Positions 10,747 through 23,125 are shown, numbered from the stretch's first letter. The stretch: 64,000 bases of DNA from Phytophthora hibernalis (GCA_012656075.1 JAAKBF010000002.1:186001-250000), one strand, 5' to 3'. Notes: a model not told the origin generated them from the sequence alone. Numbers and translations are program-made.

Positions 10747-11335
10747 CCTGTTCTAGCTAGCGAAACGGGGTTCTAGAAAATGGAACTTCACAGAGTACCA
10801 TCATATATATTCCACCCTGAAGAATGAATATGTCGTACTATGTTAACAGCTTGAATTCTCCTCTCTTGTTCACTCTGGGTGTCCTATTCATTTCTCTCAA
10901 GCTCGAGCGTTCCTGTATCAGAGCATCAGAGCATACTGTATCAGATATACTTCGCAGTAGGTATTACACCTGTTAATCGTGGAGCCACTGGGTTGTGAGC
11001 ACTTTTACTATGGGGCCGAGATGTCACACACTACGAGCCGCTTGGTTTAAACGTTGCAAAAGAGCCCCACGCTTATTAGATATGAGATATAAAAGCCTGT
11101 AAGCACTTTCGAGCTATGAGGCCGAGACACACAATACGGCTCTCCCATTAGCTGAAATGATGCTATTGGGTCAATCGATCCGCTGGGTCATTTGTCTGAC
11201 TCACGAAAACCCACTTGTTTTCAAGCACTTCACTAAGGATATCACCGATTAGAGTATCTCGTCCACGATGTGTGAGTGCTGTCAAACTATATAGGTTGAA
11301 AGTAGTAGCACTTCTATATGTGCAAAAGTTAAGAA
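10747..11335. other. Intergenic, no gene seen
   Basis: Spacer between the effector and the retrotransposon block. No supported coding or RNA feature. Confidence 0.4.
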
Positions 11336-11819
11336 CACTTCCAGACTTACCGGCAAGGGCGCGCGACTCTTCGGACTCAAGGCTAGCTGGATCAGACGCA
11401 CACAAACGGGGGGTTCTTGGAAGGTCTGAAACCCCGGTCATACGATCTTCTAGTATATTTGAAGAGGCGGCTCCAAACATTTAACATGCGCAGAGCACAA
11501 GGTGCAAGCAAGGCCATGGCAGGATGCGTCGCGGCGGAGGACGGTCGGGCCGGAACGAGTGAGGACAATGGACCAAGGCCTGCGAGTGGGCAGACGGATG
11601 GATGGACGACGGTAGACAACCGACGGGCGCCAGATCAAGACGAGCGCCAAAACGGCACGAAGCGACCAGGGGCGCGACGACGGCGAAGCAGCGGAGATCA
11701 CCCAAGAACACATCAAGGAGGCCGCAGAAGACCAACGGAAGTCTCCTGAACAAGACCGCTGCGCACAGTGACAAAGATGACCCAAAAGATGACAAGGCGG
11801 TCTTCCAGCAACTGCGGTG
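11336..11819 (+). mobile_element. LINE family 1, 5' end fragment (piece D)
   Basis: This fragment begins CACTTCCAGACTTACCGG, matching the 5' end of full-length LINE B at 24983, and carries the same ORF1 start. Shared peptides include DGWTTV and, further on, FQQL. It stops at codons for FQQL, exactly where a Gypsy LTR (TGACATACTCC) begins, with GGTG at 11816-11819 as the target site. Its missing continuation matches piece A on the minus strand, starting at 34709. D and A are therefore read as the two halves of one LINE copy, now in opposite orientations. Confidence 0.8.
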
Positions 11820-11940
11820 TGACATACTCCTTCATCACTCTGTCGCCACAGGCGCCTGTCAGCACTGACGCATGGGTGAACTTTTATATCAGTCACTGGT
11901 GGTACCCAATGCTGTGGGTACAGTCACCAAGAGCAATGCA
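11820..11940 (+). repeat. Gypsy LTR, first 121 bp
   Basis: Begins TGACATACTCC and matches the reverse complement of 34791-34911 in the intact LTR. It ends abruptly at GCAATGCA. The remaining 81 bp of the LTR are found inverted at 13053-13133; 121 + 81 = 202 bp, the exact length of the intact LTR. Confidence 0.85.
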
Positions 11941-13052
11941 TCGGCTGCGTTGCTCTCACGGGTGATACGGTTGGGACGACCACGTCCATTACGACCACCA
12001 CGGCCGCGAGAGGATGTAAAACTTCCATGGCTATCGACTTGTTGATGCTCTTCCTGCTGATTCTGATTGCGCAGTGAGCGGCACTCCTGAGTTGAGTGCG
12101 TTGTCGTTCGATGAAACGAGCACCACGTGTTGCTGTTGTTGTTGTTGGCATTGCTGCTGCCTCTGTTGTTGCGACCACGATTGCTGTCACGGCGCTGCTG
12201 TCGATGTTGACGATTCTGGTGCTGCCGGTGATTGTTATTGCCGTTGTTTCTGCCTCCGTTCCGTCTTCCTTGACCACGGTCGTTGTTGTCTTGGCGGACA
12301 TTTCTGTGGCTGTCACGATGGTTGTCACGCTGATTCGAGCCACCGCCACGATGGAGACGTTGCTCGCCTTGTTCAATGCGCTCAAAGAAGGGCACAAGCG
12401 CTGCCACCGTAGTATAGTTTTGACCGCTGGCGTCATACTTATTTTGCCAGTCGTACGGGAGTCCTCGTTTGTACAAGCGACACAGAGTGTCTTCGCACAT
12501 AGGCGAATTCTGACTCAACTCAGCGAGTGTGTGCTCCGAGCGGACCAACGAGCGAGCGGAAGCGCTTGCTGTACTCAGCCAGTGTCTCATCTCGGCTCTT
12601 ACGAATCCCCCACAAGTCTTCTTGTAACTTCTCATTGTTTTCTACTGGTAGAACTACAATAGACGCCTTGTAGAGTGCATGTCTGAATTTTTCGTCCATG
12701 CGCACGTTTTCGTCAGTGACAGACGCATCCTCAAATGATTCTCGGAAGTCGCCTTCAAGGAGAATTGTTGCGTTCAGGAACTTGTCTTCTGCGTTCCAGT
12801 GTTTGAGTTTGGCTAGCTGGTTAAAGTGGTATACCCACTTTAGGAAGTCTTGAGGACAGCCGTCGATAAACTTGGCCATCTTCTTCGTCACGACTTCTTC
12901 TTCAATGTCTTTGTCCTTGTTAGCGGCGCGTACTGTGATCGAGTACGTCAGGTACCTCTCCTTGTCGTCCTGTGGCGTTGGGCGACTCATGGTGATGGTG
13001 GTGTTGGCCGACGGGTGTTCCAGGTCGTTGTGTTGTTTGAAAGCTTTCAAAA
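11941..13052 (-). pseudogene. Gypsy gag (nucleocapsid), frameshifted
   Basis: Read from the ATG at 12990 on the minus strand, the protein starts MSRPTPQDDKERYLTYS. It contains a capsid-like domain with FIDGCPQDFLKWVYHFNQLA and, after a frame change near 12545-12560, a long Asn/Arg/Gln-rich linker. A variant zinc knuckle follows, WCSFHRTTTHSTQEC (Cys-X2-His-X4-His-X4-Cys), then an Arg/Gly-rich tail. Gag packages the retrotransposon RNA into virus-like particles. Upstream (13053) lies the end of the 5' LTR. Downstream, where protease should follow, the sequence switches at 11940 to inverted LTR. Gag and the LTR end have therefore been flipped together relative to the flanking protease and LTR start. 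Confidence 0.85.
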
Positions 13053-13133
13053 TGCCAATCCACTTGCGTCCTTCGCGGAAAATGGAGAACTGACATTGAT
13101 TGTTATCTTGGCTTCTGCCTTCTGACCTACTCA
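13053..13133 (-). repeat. Gypsy LTR, last 81 bp (inverted part)
   Basis: Matches 34710-34790 of the intact LTR, ending (minus strand) in TTGGCA. It directly precedes the gag leader, as the end of a 5' LTR should. The first 121 bp of the same LTR are at 11820-11940 in the other orientation. Confidence 0.85.
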
Positions 13134-13292
13134 AGCGACAGCTTTCTACAAGTTGTTCAGAATGCGTCAGTCGAACGTTCAACAGTGGCTTTTGACTTGG
13201 TAAAGGGAGTGCAATCAGTGCTGGATCACTGGTGGTGCGCTTTCGCATTCCTAAACTGAAGCGGGACTCAGTGATTATTCATCGATTTGAAG
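13134..13292 (+). pseudogene. Gypsy retropepsin N-terminal fragment
   Basis: In plus orientation this stretch is open from GACAGCTTTCTACAAG and encodes a segment ending GVQSVLD followed by a damaged region. It resembles the Leu-Asp-Thr-Gly active site of retroviral-type proteases with a small frame error. The rest of the protease (containing IIGRDLMAALG) is on the minus strand starting at 37694. The assignment rests on position between gag and pol and on the partial motif, so it is tentative. Confidence 0.45.
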
Positions 13293-14114
13293 GCCACGCA
13301 CAAACAGCAGCAGCAGTACTGCAAATTAACAGCAGAGCTCACCAAAAGCCAAACCATCATGCTAGTCACAGATGGAAAGTCCGACGCGCTAAGAAAGCTC
13401 GACTAGAAGTGCTGTTGCAAGTGTCCCTGTTGGCGGAGAACGCAGGCCAGGAACGCACCGAGAACGCAAATGGCGAGGAGGTTCCGGTAAAACACCCGCT
13501 CCAGATGGATCTGTTAGCTAAATTTGCTTGTGTTTGGGGCGTTTGGCAGATCTGAGCAAGACGCTCGAACGACCGACCACCTGTTTAGATCTAAGTTGTA
13601 GTTACTTGCAATGCAGGATACGATAGTTTTCGACCCTGGTACTTGTAGGTTACGGGGATCCCTTTTGGTCCTGCGCTACGACGTAAGCAACTCGTTCGCG
13701 AGCGGAAACTGAAGATGTGTAGCCATGTCAAATATGTAGACGAACCTGCAAAAAGATACGACCTACGACCACCGAGAACAACACAACTTCAACGCAAGAA
13801 AGACCTGGCTATTCGGTACGTATTCATGGATCGATTAATAACTTAGTTGCACAGATAGAAGGGCTACTAACTAGTCTATACTACTTCAACGTCTTCAGAG
13901 GGACGGCTGAAAGTTACACGAAGAGCAGGCAGTCCACGCCCGCATCGACCGCGATGTCAAACTCGATGTCACCATATAGAGCTAGATCCATTTCGTCACT
14001 GTCCGATGCTCTCCCGAGCAGAGCGTCCAGCTCGCGGACTGACAGCGCCGGAGCACTCTCCAGGTCGCCGAAGATGGCACACACGTCCTCTTCTCGGAGC
14101 AAACCAAAACCAGA
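13293..14114 (-). pseudogene. Inverted partial copy of the HSF array unit
   Basis: On the minus strand, 14114-13914 encodes the C-terminal 66 residues or so of the HSF protein (from GLLREEDVCAI to the terminal VDCLLFV). It is followed by the same 3' flank found after each array copy, ending at a point 11 bp short of where array copy 1 begins at 37695. The start of the fragment abuts truncated LINE A. Its sequence is mosaic: LREEDVCAI as in array copy 9, but VRELDALLGRASDSDE as in copies 1-8. The DNA-binding domain is absent, so it cannot be functional. Confidence 0.88.
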
Positions 14115-15121
14115 CCATACGCTGCCGTGAGGAGCCACTTTGCGGTCGTCCCCTGGTGGCTTTGCAGTGTGTTCCTCTGCCGCCGACTCCACCCCGAAGT
14201 ATGGAGGCACGCTGTCTTCCGTCTACATCTCTTCGTCGTCCAGCCCCGTCTCTATCTCCCTCTTGTCTGCCTCGTCTTGGTTCTGCTGGTGCCCCTGTTG
14301 CTGAGGAACAGGTTGCCGATGCATCACCCATCCGCTTGGGAGCGCCGGGCGATCATGTTGCTCCTGTTGCGCCTGATTGCTTGGCGAGTGGGTCCTATCC
14401 GTGTGCGCCAGGGGCACCCCAGCGCTACTCTGCTTGCCTTGCTTGTTCTGGCCAGTAGGGAACCTGCTCTTCTGTAGCAGCGTCCGCAGCTGCTCAATGG
14501 TTGTCGGAAGTTCTCCTTCGCCAGTTTCCATCCGCTTCATCGTCATCTTAGTCGGCAATTTACCTTGAATTCGCGTGTCATATCTGACTCGTTGTGCATC
14601 CGCATCGCTCGCCTCCAGTCTGCAGGACTTGGTGGGATGGTTGGGCGAGTGGCATGTCCGACAAGGCCAATTGGCGTTGACTGTGTGATGGTGGACTACC
14701 ACCTCCACTTCATCAATGAACACGAATGGTGTTTGACGTAGTCGCGGCGGACATTCTTCTCCCTTGATCGTGACTCTCCACTCGTTGTCGTTTACACCAG
14801 GCGTCTCCGACCTCTCCGGAGCTTCCTCTCCAGCACTGTAGCAGCGAGAACATGTCCCGAAAGGTCCTGTGGCCTTTACGCACCACCACCGTGAACTCAT
14901 AGAAGTCCAATTGCACCAGAGCCTTCGTCGCTTTTGCACGTTCACGCTGCTGCTGGTAGTCCACCAATGGTAGCAGCTTCGCTGCAAATGGCATCTTCCA
15001 GCCCGCCCATCGTGCGGCTGAACGCTTACCCTTGAACGTGACAGTGACTATTATTTTCGTTTCCCGACGTCCAGCATGACCCTTGACATCGCTCCCTTGA
15101 ACTCAGCCACCTCTTGTTTGT
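14115..15121 (-). mobile_element. LINE family 1, ORF1 segment (piece A, distal)
   Basis: The minus strand encodes ORF1 sequence homologous to LINE B 26255-27190. It includes KLLPLVDYQQQRERAKATKA and a zinc knuckle CRTCHSPNHPTKSC (Cys-X2-Cys-X4-His-X4-Cys). It starts at 15121 with the 13-bp duplication shared with 24360-24372, so it is the continuation of that piece past inserted LINE C. It ends mid-ORF at 14115 against the HSF fragment. The endonuclease, RT and poly(A) of this copy are lost. Confidence 0.85.
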
Positions 15122-15269
15122 TGTAGTTTTAAAGTGAGGTTCATTAATGTCATTTAGCTCAAACTAACGCCACCTAATGCCCGTATGCGCCCACCGTCTT
15201 ATTCCCAGTGAACATTTGGTTGCAGTCTCCTTGTCGGCTAGAGCGGGCGAGACCGCGTCGCCCGTGATG

Positions 15270-15850
15270 TTACACCGCATGCACGGCCATCCCCGAAGGA
15301 TCGGACTTGTGGTGGTCAGTCAACCATTGCTCGACATCTCTTGCAACCAGTCCGCTGATGGTGCCCCAGCGGGTGCCGTCCGCAGGTCGAATATGGGCCT
15401 GCCACTCCATTTCCACCTGTGTCGTTCGGGCCAGCCTGGCTAACGCGTGTGCTGTTGCGTTGTGCTCTCGTGTCTGCTTGTTCCACGTTGCCACGATAAC
15501 CGCGTCCGTGGTGCGCCGTGTTCTCCAGTATAAACCTTGCAATTGCTTCGCCCTAGGCGGTGATCTCCGTGCGTGTTGTCGGACAGCTAGGTCGTTGGAG
15601 CCGACCACATGTATGTGGTGCCACCCTGTGTGAGGCACTTCTTAAGGCCCCGTAGTAGTCCGAGGTGAGCAGCGTATATGTTGCCCGTGTGGCCGTCTCC
15701 AAAAGGCGTCCCAGTCATGTGTTTTATGATGAAGTGACCAGTGTCCCTGTTTACCGTCGTGATGAGAGCGCCACTGCCACCCCGGGTCGCCCGCTGTTAG
15801 CGTCTCCGTAGGAAAAGAGTAGCGTAGTCATGGCCGTGGGTGGTGCTTGG
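15270..15850 (-). pseudogene. LINE C RNase H domain
   Basis: The minus strand encodes an RNase H type I-like domain. A Gly-rich first strand (GGSGALITTVNRDTGH), an AHLGLLRGLKKCL helix, a third-carboxylate region HVVGSNDLAVRQ (Asp shifted to the next position) and a C-terminal REHNATAHALARLA helix appear in order across at least two frames. In the live element it would remove RNA from the RNA-DNA hybrid during second-strand synthesis. Confidence 0.7.
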
Positions 15851-15927
15851 CCAGTATTGCCGTCCCAAGGGGAACTGAGGTACGTACGAATGATGCCACT
15901 AAGTTGCGTGCGGACCTCGGACGCCAG

Positions 15928-18839
15928 TTACGCTGGTAGAGAGCGTAGAATGTTGGCGTATCCGGAGCGAAGGGGCGATACTAGTCCATAAGTGTGATGG
16001 GACTGGGTAGTGTCATTGAACGGGTGAAAGAATGCAACCCTCCATCTCCAGACCCCCAGTAGATATAGAGCGGCGCCCAGTCGCCAGCAGCCCTCAATTA
16101 TCCTATCCACCGAGTCGCCAATGGTGAGGATGGTCAGCTCGTCTCTGTCCGCAATCGCCTGCCCTATCGCTACAGTAAGCCGGCTCGGCTGCCTCGGCAG
16201 ATTCAACGAGAATATAGCCTCTTCATATGAGTCTATTCGGAGGCCCGCCGTCTGCCACCCAGTCACGAAAAGGTGCCGCAGTTGTGTCGCTGCAGGGCAT
16301 GTCCAGAAGACGTGGTGCAAATCTACTCTGCCCACTCGCACACACGCTGGGTGTGGACATCCCAATCCGGCCGACACCGGATTGTACATCGAGATGGCGT
16401 GGTGCTTGAGGCGAATAAGCAACTGTTCTCCCCATGGATTGAGACCGACGATGCGTCGAATGCTCCCCATTGGAGTGCATCGAGTCCTTTCGCTGCGGGC
16501 CTGCTCATGGTCTTCCACTTTTCCGCAGCTGCAGCAGTCTTGGTCCTTGCCTGCCGTCTTGTCTTGGCGGCGAGGCGCCTCTTGTACTCCCTTTTGCTTG
16601 GCGTCCAGCGGTATTTGCCCGCCCAAATACAGACCAGCCTTGAGATCTTGGGGTGAGGGTGTACCCATTTTACTGAATTCGACGAGGCAACTTCCTGTTG
16701 CATGCGCGCCATAAGCTCACTGTGAGACTGAACTACGTTCTCATCGGACTTCGTTCCCGTCTTGTTATCAACGCGAGCTAGTTGCCCGGAATGTGTGACC
16801 CTTAACGGAAGGGCCGCCGGCGATCCGTCCTGAAGCCCGTATCGGACCGCCCCACTATGGTCACCCCGACGCATCAGTGTCGGGAAAATCAGCACCAATA
16901 GCTTCATCAACTGATTTATTTGCCTCCTCGTTCCTGACGTGAAACGTGAGCAGACTGCTGTCACAAGCAGGTTGTCGTCCTCCGTCCATCGCCAGTGAAC
17001 GATGTCTCTCAAGAGCGTCCCGCGAGACGCCAGCTCCCGAAAGAGTGAAGCTATGCGCACCTGTGCCCCGTTCTCGTTGTACACCCTCAAGTCGATTATT
17101 GCAGCATAAGGTAGCCATTCACCGCAAAAGCTCCCCTGGTGCCCACCTTCTGCCGCTATGTAAGCTTGGCAGACGGCTCCGCGAAAGTTGGACAGATCGA
17201 TGAGGACATTACGTCCGCTCCAGATGATCCCGTCGTCTCCACGAAAGTATGTCAGCATATACAACGTGGTCACCATGTGTGCCTTGTGGCGCGCCTGGCT
17301 GGGTCCCCGTGCCGGTTGCAGACTTGGGCCCCCATCTCCCATATATTTGTGCAGTACTTGAGACCCCGCTGCTGCATGGTGCTGTGGCTGGGACAGATAT
17401 AAAGAGCGGCCGCGGTCGCCTCTGTGGCACCGTGGGCCAATATATCGCCTACAATACGCGCCTGTGGCGATGCCTTGAGTGCCCAATTGTGTACCATGGT
17501 GGCAGCCATTGCCAGCAGCTCAATCTTTAAATCAGGCACTGCCAACCCACCTTGCAGTCTCGGCAAGTGCGCCACTTGATGATTCAGCCATGCGCGACCC
17601 TCCATTTTGTCCGTCGTGAACCGCGCATGTCATACAATTTTTGACCATCCTTTGAAATTGTGTCACCACCTCCGTCGTGGGCCAGTAATGGCGGCCAATG
17701 TATAGTAACTTCGGTATAATGATCGCGTTGGCCAGCGTGCTTCTTTGGTCTACCGTTGACGTCTTCTGCATCGCCATGGTCGTCGCCATGGTCGTCGCCA
17801 TGGTCAGACGAGCAGTGATTTGCGCCCTCGCCAGTTGCCACGGATATGCCGTGCCGCTGGTGCTTCCTACTTGGATACCCAGGTAACGGGCTAACTGCTC
17901 CGCTGTCTGTAGCTTGAGAGGAGCAGATAGTGCAGGCATCGATTCTACATGGGCAGGATTCAGCGTTTTCCTTCGTTCAGCGTGAGTCCCGACGCCGCAG
18001 CAAACTTCCGTGCTATGAGCAGAATTACCGTGACTTTCCCAACGGTTCGGAGATAGCACGCAGTGTTGTTCGCGTAACCACCCACTTTCAGCGTCATAGT
18101 TCCAGCTGAGCTCCTCAGCACTATTCCTGCTAGCCGTGTCTCCTTATCAATTTTCCTGTAAAAGCTTCAAGCACCAGTATAAAAATGAGAGGCGCAAGCG
18201 GGCACCCTTGCCGAATACCACATGTCACCTCTACCCACCGAGACCGTGAACCGTTCGCCAGGAAGCGAACTCGGGTGCCTGTGTGGAGACCACGCAAGGT
18301 ACGAACGTATTGCTCTGGGAAGCCCAGCCAAATTAGCACATCATACATGAACTCCCGGTCGACGGAGTCGTAGGCTTTGCAGAAATCAAGAAGCAGTGCC
18401 AATGCTTCCGCAAGAACTGGGTCCGACACTGCCTGTAACTGCGCCGCGCGAAACAAGTCCAGAGTGTCGTGAATGACTCTGAGTGGCACGAAGCCGTTTT
18501 GGTTCGGATGAATTATCCCACCCAGTTTCGTGCTAGTCCGCGTCGCCAACACTCTCGTCAGGATTTTGTAGTCCGAATCTGGTAATGCGAGAGGCCGAAA
18601 GATCATGCATCCCCTCCTTTCTTCAAGCAGAAAATGTCCGCCTCGAGAAAGGAATCGGGGAATACCCCTGCACTGATCCATGAGTTATAGAGCCGTGGGA
18701 GAATGGGAACCAGGACGTCCGACAAATCCCGGTACCAGTCATTGCCCAAGCTGTCTGCGCCACATGCTTTCCCAGGGTGTGAGGCGCTAATCGCCGACGC
18801 CACTTCCAGCTCTGTAATGGGTGAGGAAATGTCGTGCAA
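15928..18839 (-). pseudogene. LINE C reverse transcriptase with dead active site
   Basis: The domain begins near 18839 (GKACGADSLGNDWY) and continues through NGFVPLRVIHDTLD, then motif A LLLDFCKAYDSVD and GIRQGCPLAPLIF. Motif C reads YANN (18065-18076, minus strand) instead of YADD, so both catalytic aspartates are asparagine (GAC to AAC twice). The thumb region follows and then a zinc-binding segment CPHPAC...HHVFWTCP at about 16270-16340. Frame breaks occur near 18610 and in the thumb. The domain would copy element RNA at the target site; this copy cannot. Confidence 0.88.
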
Positions 18840-19022
18840 GATCCCTCATACTGTCATTTGGGTCCCAAGCACTGCAGCACTTCCTCCCGCGCGGCCGGTG
18901 TGGAACCTTCCTGCTGAAAGATGGGAGTCTGTGCGTCTGCCAGGGTGTCGGCTTTGTCGTGGACCCCCTAGCGGGTTCCCCACTTGCCGCATCCAAGCGA
19001 TGAATTGAGTTGTCCGCGTACT

Positions 19023-20165
19023 TCACGCTAACCCGTCAAAAAGTTGTTTGGTGGTCTTGCCACGGAAGTGTGCACCGTCACGAAACAGCCTGTTCGTGCG
19101 CAAAGAAGCTTTGGCCCTGATACAGTCCGTGATCGCGTTCCTTGTCCGATCCATCGGGATCGACCCCGTACTATCCGACAATGTGATCGCCTCTAGTAGG
19201 TCTGTGAGTGTTCCACAGATGACACCACCCCGGCCTCTCGTTCTCGTAGTCTCGCCTCCTGCTTGAGCAGCCTTTTGAGTTTTTGGGTGAGACTTGATCT
19301 GCTGACGCGTCTCCGCTGACGTATGATAGCCAAAATCTCGCGTTTTATCTCCACCTTGAAAGTATCCCATGATAGGACCGTGTCGTCCGCGAGAGGCTCC
19401 TCCGTGATCAGTGTGTCTAGAAACACATCCAGCCGAGCCGTCATCGCCGTCCGGACCTCTTCCTCCGCCACCGCAACACAGGGGTGGTTTGCGAATGCGG
19501 ACCGGGTCCGCAAGTGAGCGGATGTGAAGCCTCACCGCCTGGTGGTCAGCGTGAGTGCCTGGATGGCAGACCTCCCCACCCACGATCCATTCCGTAAGCC
19601 CCCAGAGCCGTACCACGGGCTGTGGCTTCCGATCCATTCGAGAGCTCGTACCGGTACGTGTGGTGAGTGGCGTGCCACTTCGCCAGGTCAGTTGCTGTCA
19701 TGTCGGCCGGTGGACGTGCCGCGTCAATCAGCGACCACTTAGCTATCAATTTTGCTAGTGCGGGAGACACGCGACCTCCTCCGTTTCGACGTGTATCTCC
19801 TGCATCATGACTAAGTCGAAGCTGCCGTGACTGTCGGTCGTGCGAAAAGCCCTCAACCATTCACTCCTGTGAGCGTCAATACTGCCAAAGCCATTCACGT
19901 TCTGCGTGACAGAGCTGAGAGTCTGGTCCTGCTGATGCAGCTTCTGCTGTTGCTTGACCGACGCTCTATCAGTCCGGTGTTCTTGTTCCTTGCGCCGCGC
20001 AATGTCACGTCGCCGTGCAGCTTTGAACTCCCGGCGGACATGTTGCTGCCGATGGTCCGGTGCAATGACTGGGAAGAAATCTCCTAGCATGCGTTGCCGA
20101 GGGCGATTACTGCGTCCACTTGATGAGGGTGTAGTGGTCATTCCCAAAGGGACACGGTGCTGCAC
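19023..20165 (-). pseudogene. LINE C APE-type endonuclease, internally deleted
   Basis: The N-terminal half starts near 20020 with SVTQNVNGFGS and reaches FDLVMMQEIHVE, the metal-binding Glu motif. The sequence then jumps near 19770 to ALAKLIAKWSLIDAARP, which in LINE B lies after the GGDFN motif. The central part of roughly 100 residues, with the Asp-Asn active site, is missing. The C-terminal ADHQAVRLHIRS (Asp-His) remains. The endonuclease nicks target DNA to prime reverse transcription, so this copy is inactive. Confidence 0.75.
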
Positions 20166-20958
20166 CCGGAGACCACCATCTGTGGTCGAATGGAGAGCTC
20201 TTCCAAGGGCTGGGAAGCCCTTAGCATCGTGACGATGCGGGCCGGCCGACTGCCATTGCGGCTAGTCGGTCTTCCCAGGTAGTGCCTGACGGGATGGTGG
20301 CTGTGTCCCCCATTCAGATCTCGTAACTACTTTCTCGCATAGTTGTCGTACGGCCGGGTGTGCGTGGTAACCCGACCCCATCCGCGTCCGTGAAGTCCTT
20401 CCCCAAGGCGTAGCAGGCCACGCCCATAGTACATACGGTAACGTATGCAGCACGTTCCAGCATTCCTCCCTGATATCGAATGGGCATGCGCACGAGGGAG
20501 CTCCCTTGTGCAAACCTTCGAGCCGTTTCCAGCGTTGTGGTTCCCGGGCAATTAAGCGATCTCGTCGGAGCACTTCCGCCGTCGTGCAAGCAGCTAACCA
20601 TGTCCTGCAATACCCTGTGGTGGCCGCTGAAGACGCCTCGTCGGCAATTATTCTGTGCAGCAGTCACTTGCACATCGTAAGCCTCCATCTCTCCCCAATG
20701 CATGAGGGTCTCCTTCGGCAGCCTCTTGACCGCTACCTCTGGGTAAGGAAGAAATTTGAGCAGGGCGTGGAACGCCGTGCGGTGGCTCAGTAACCACGGT
20801 AGCAAGCCGTCCCAGCCTTCCTTGTCCACAGTTGCTTGAGGCGGTCGTAAATTAGCTGTCGTGGTTGTCCTCCACTCTCACTGCGGCCGCATTCTCCTGC
20901 ACCAACTGTCGCATCTTCGACCGGTCGGCGACTAGATCCGGTTCCGATGCGATGGAGT

Positions 20959-22034
20959 TCAGAATCCGCTGCAGGACTGTAAGAGCCACTCGGCCGTGCG
21001 GCGAGATAGAGAAACGTGCATCTGAGATCCCCCGTTTGATCCATCCTCATCAAGAGTGGTATCCCGTTGATAAGGTCCCTGCTGACCCGCTGCCCTCTGT
21101 AGCCGGTCCGCCTCGTGACGCAGTCCATCGTCCAGTATGGAAATATTGTAGTGAACGCTATCCAAACGTTCCAACCTGAAACGTTCGTGAACGACGTCCA
21201 CCCGATCACGTCGTTCGAGTGCACCGATAAGCACCGCATTGGTGCTCTCGTCATCGTTCAGTGGGTTAACTTGGTCCTTCCGCGAGGTACTGTATTCAAT
21301 ATGCGCTACAACCTCAGGAAACCAAGGGTGCGTCGCACATTCCTTGTGCGCAAATGCGAGATCTCCTTCTGCTTGCCATTTGGTGGACAAACCTCCATGG
21401 TGAATCCCATAAAAATGGGCCTCGTGCCGTTTGAGTACCAGGAAAACTGGCAATACATGTAGTCTGGCGAAACCCGAAATCATTGCTTTTGTGCTCTCGT
21501 CATCCATGGCTCCTCCGCATCCCGTTTCGTGGACATCTCCATTCGGCAGAATGTAGTCCTTGTAATAATAACGTTGAACGTGTGTATCATTGTTCGGCTG
21601 CACATCCAGCACGAAAAGCGGCTCGCGGAGATACTGCGCCATTGCTCGCAGCACTTCCGGCCCTGCCCAGAATGCGGATGGAATGTTGGTATTGACTGAC
21701 CGTGCCCGCTCCTGAGTATAATGCGTACATAACGCAGCGGTGGCTACCGCAATGTCCGTCGGGGTGGTTTGCGAGGGTATAGGCGCTGCAGTTCTCTACG
21801 TGGGTCCACCACATTACACTCGACATCGTGCGCCAAATTTGTCATCGTTAGCGTGTAAACGCTGCGTTTGATGACATTCGCACCTCTTACCACCGCTGGG
21901 CTGAAGCTAATAGTTGTCTCTATAGTCGATGTTGTGGACGCGTACAGCGCAGCGTAGGCACATCGACCGTTGGCTGGTACCGAAGTCAATGATCCCAGGA
22001 AAGGGAGCAGAAAGACCTGCATTTGCTGCGGCAT
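20959..22034 (-). pseudogene. LINE C OTU-like cysteine protease domain
   Basis: VPANGRCAYAALYAST near 21970 carries the Cys box of OTU proteases (Asn-Gly-x-Cys). About 180 residues later HEAHFYGIHHGG (near 21420) gives the catalytic His region. Between them is a predicted alpha/beta segment with PLFVLDVQPNNDTHVQRYYYKDYI. The equivalent domain in LINE B has NGQCGWMAGYAALHN and GNHFQAIVYDN at matching positions. OTU enzymes cleave ubiquitin or process polyproteins; the role here is unknown. Confidence 0.65.
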
Positions 22035-23125
22035 TCCCGGAGGCCGTGTCGTCTTTCAATGATGTAGCCGTCTTGACTCAGCGACAGAGAAGACTGTGAT
22101 TGTTCAACCCCGTCGGAAGACTCGTTCCCAATTGTTCCTGTGTCGGCCTCTCTTCCGTAGCCTCCCTGACACAGCCTGTTGCAATCCCTCGTCGCCCTCC
22201 GCCGAGTCCACCAAGAACGGAAACTCGGACCCTGGTGTGAGGGCAGGTGACTGGGTGCAAGAAGGTGCGGACGACCCTATGTATCCCGACACCGAAGAAC
22301 CGTCGTCGCTCTCCATCTCAGCATTCCCTTCCGGCGCTGGTCCGGTGAGCTGTCGCGTTCGCGTAGGAGCAGCTGGTTCAGATTCCTCATCTTCCCCTGA
22401 AGTCACTGGCGCCATGTTGTCATTGTCACTTCTTGTACTACGTAAGGATTTCTGCCCTTGCTGCCGAAAAGCATGCCTGTCCTGCATCCTCATATTGAGG
22501 ATGTCCCGGACTCCTCAGGCAGAGAGGTGTTGATGTTCATACGCACATGGTGCCTCCGCTTTCTCCTCTTCGCTATCCACATCACTATCATCGTCATCGT
22601 CGTCCGCCTGCACCTCGAACCGGCCTAGCTCTCGGTCCCGTTTGAATTGGGTAAAAGACGGCGCGGTGGTTTTGCCTTTTATCGAGGCTGGTCTCTTGTT
22701 TCCAGCCGTTTGCCAGTCTTGGTCTGGTGGAGATTCTGGTCCTTCCGGGAGCCATGTCCATTTGTGGCTTGCTTCTTGCTGGGTGTGGTATCCTTGGGCC
22801 GGACAGTGCCGGTAGAGGGTCTCGCCGCAGTCAAGATTTCAGAGCTTGCACCCGAGTTGTCCTTGCACTGTGTGATCTGCTGCCCTTCCCTCTTCTGAGA
22901 GGCCTTACCGTGTATCCGTCGTCGTCCGTACTGGAGACCTCCGGCAGTCCTGCGGCCTCTTCTCTCGTCGCCCCTTCCCGCTTGACCGCGCCACCCTTTG
23001 TCAGTGCCGCAGAGTCCTGTGTCATCAACTCTGCCTCGAGGTGACCTGCCGCATCGGAGTTTGACGACTGTTGGTGCTCTGTCAACTCCCGTTGTAGAGT
23101 TTGCAGGAATTGTGCCAGACTTTCG

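Noticed and set aside
12096..12662. Hydrophobic 188-codon frame that looks like a membrane protein
   Set aside because: It is antisense to the Asn/Gln-rich gag linker; complementary codons give Val, Leu and Ala. Not a gene.
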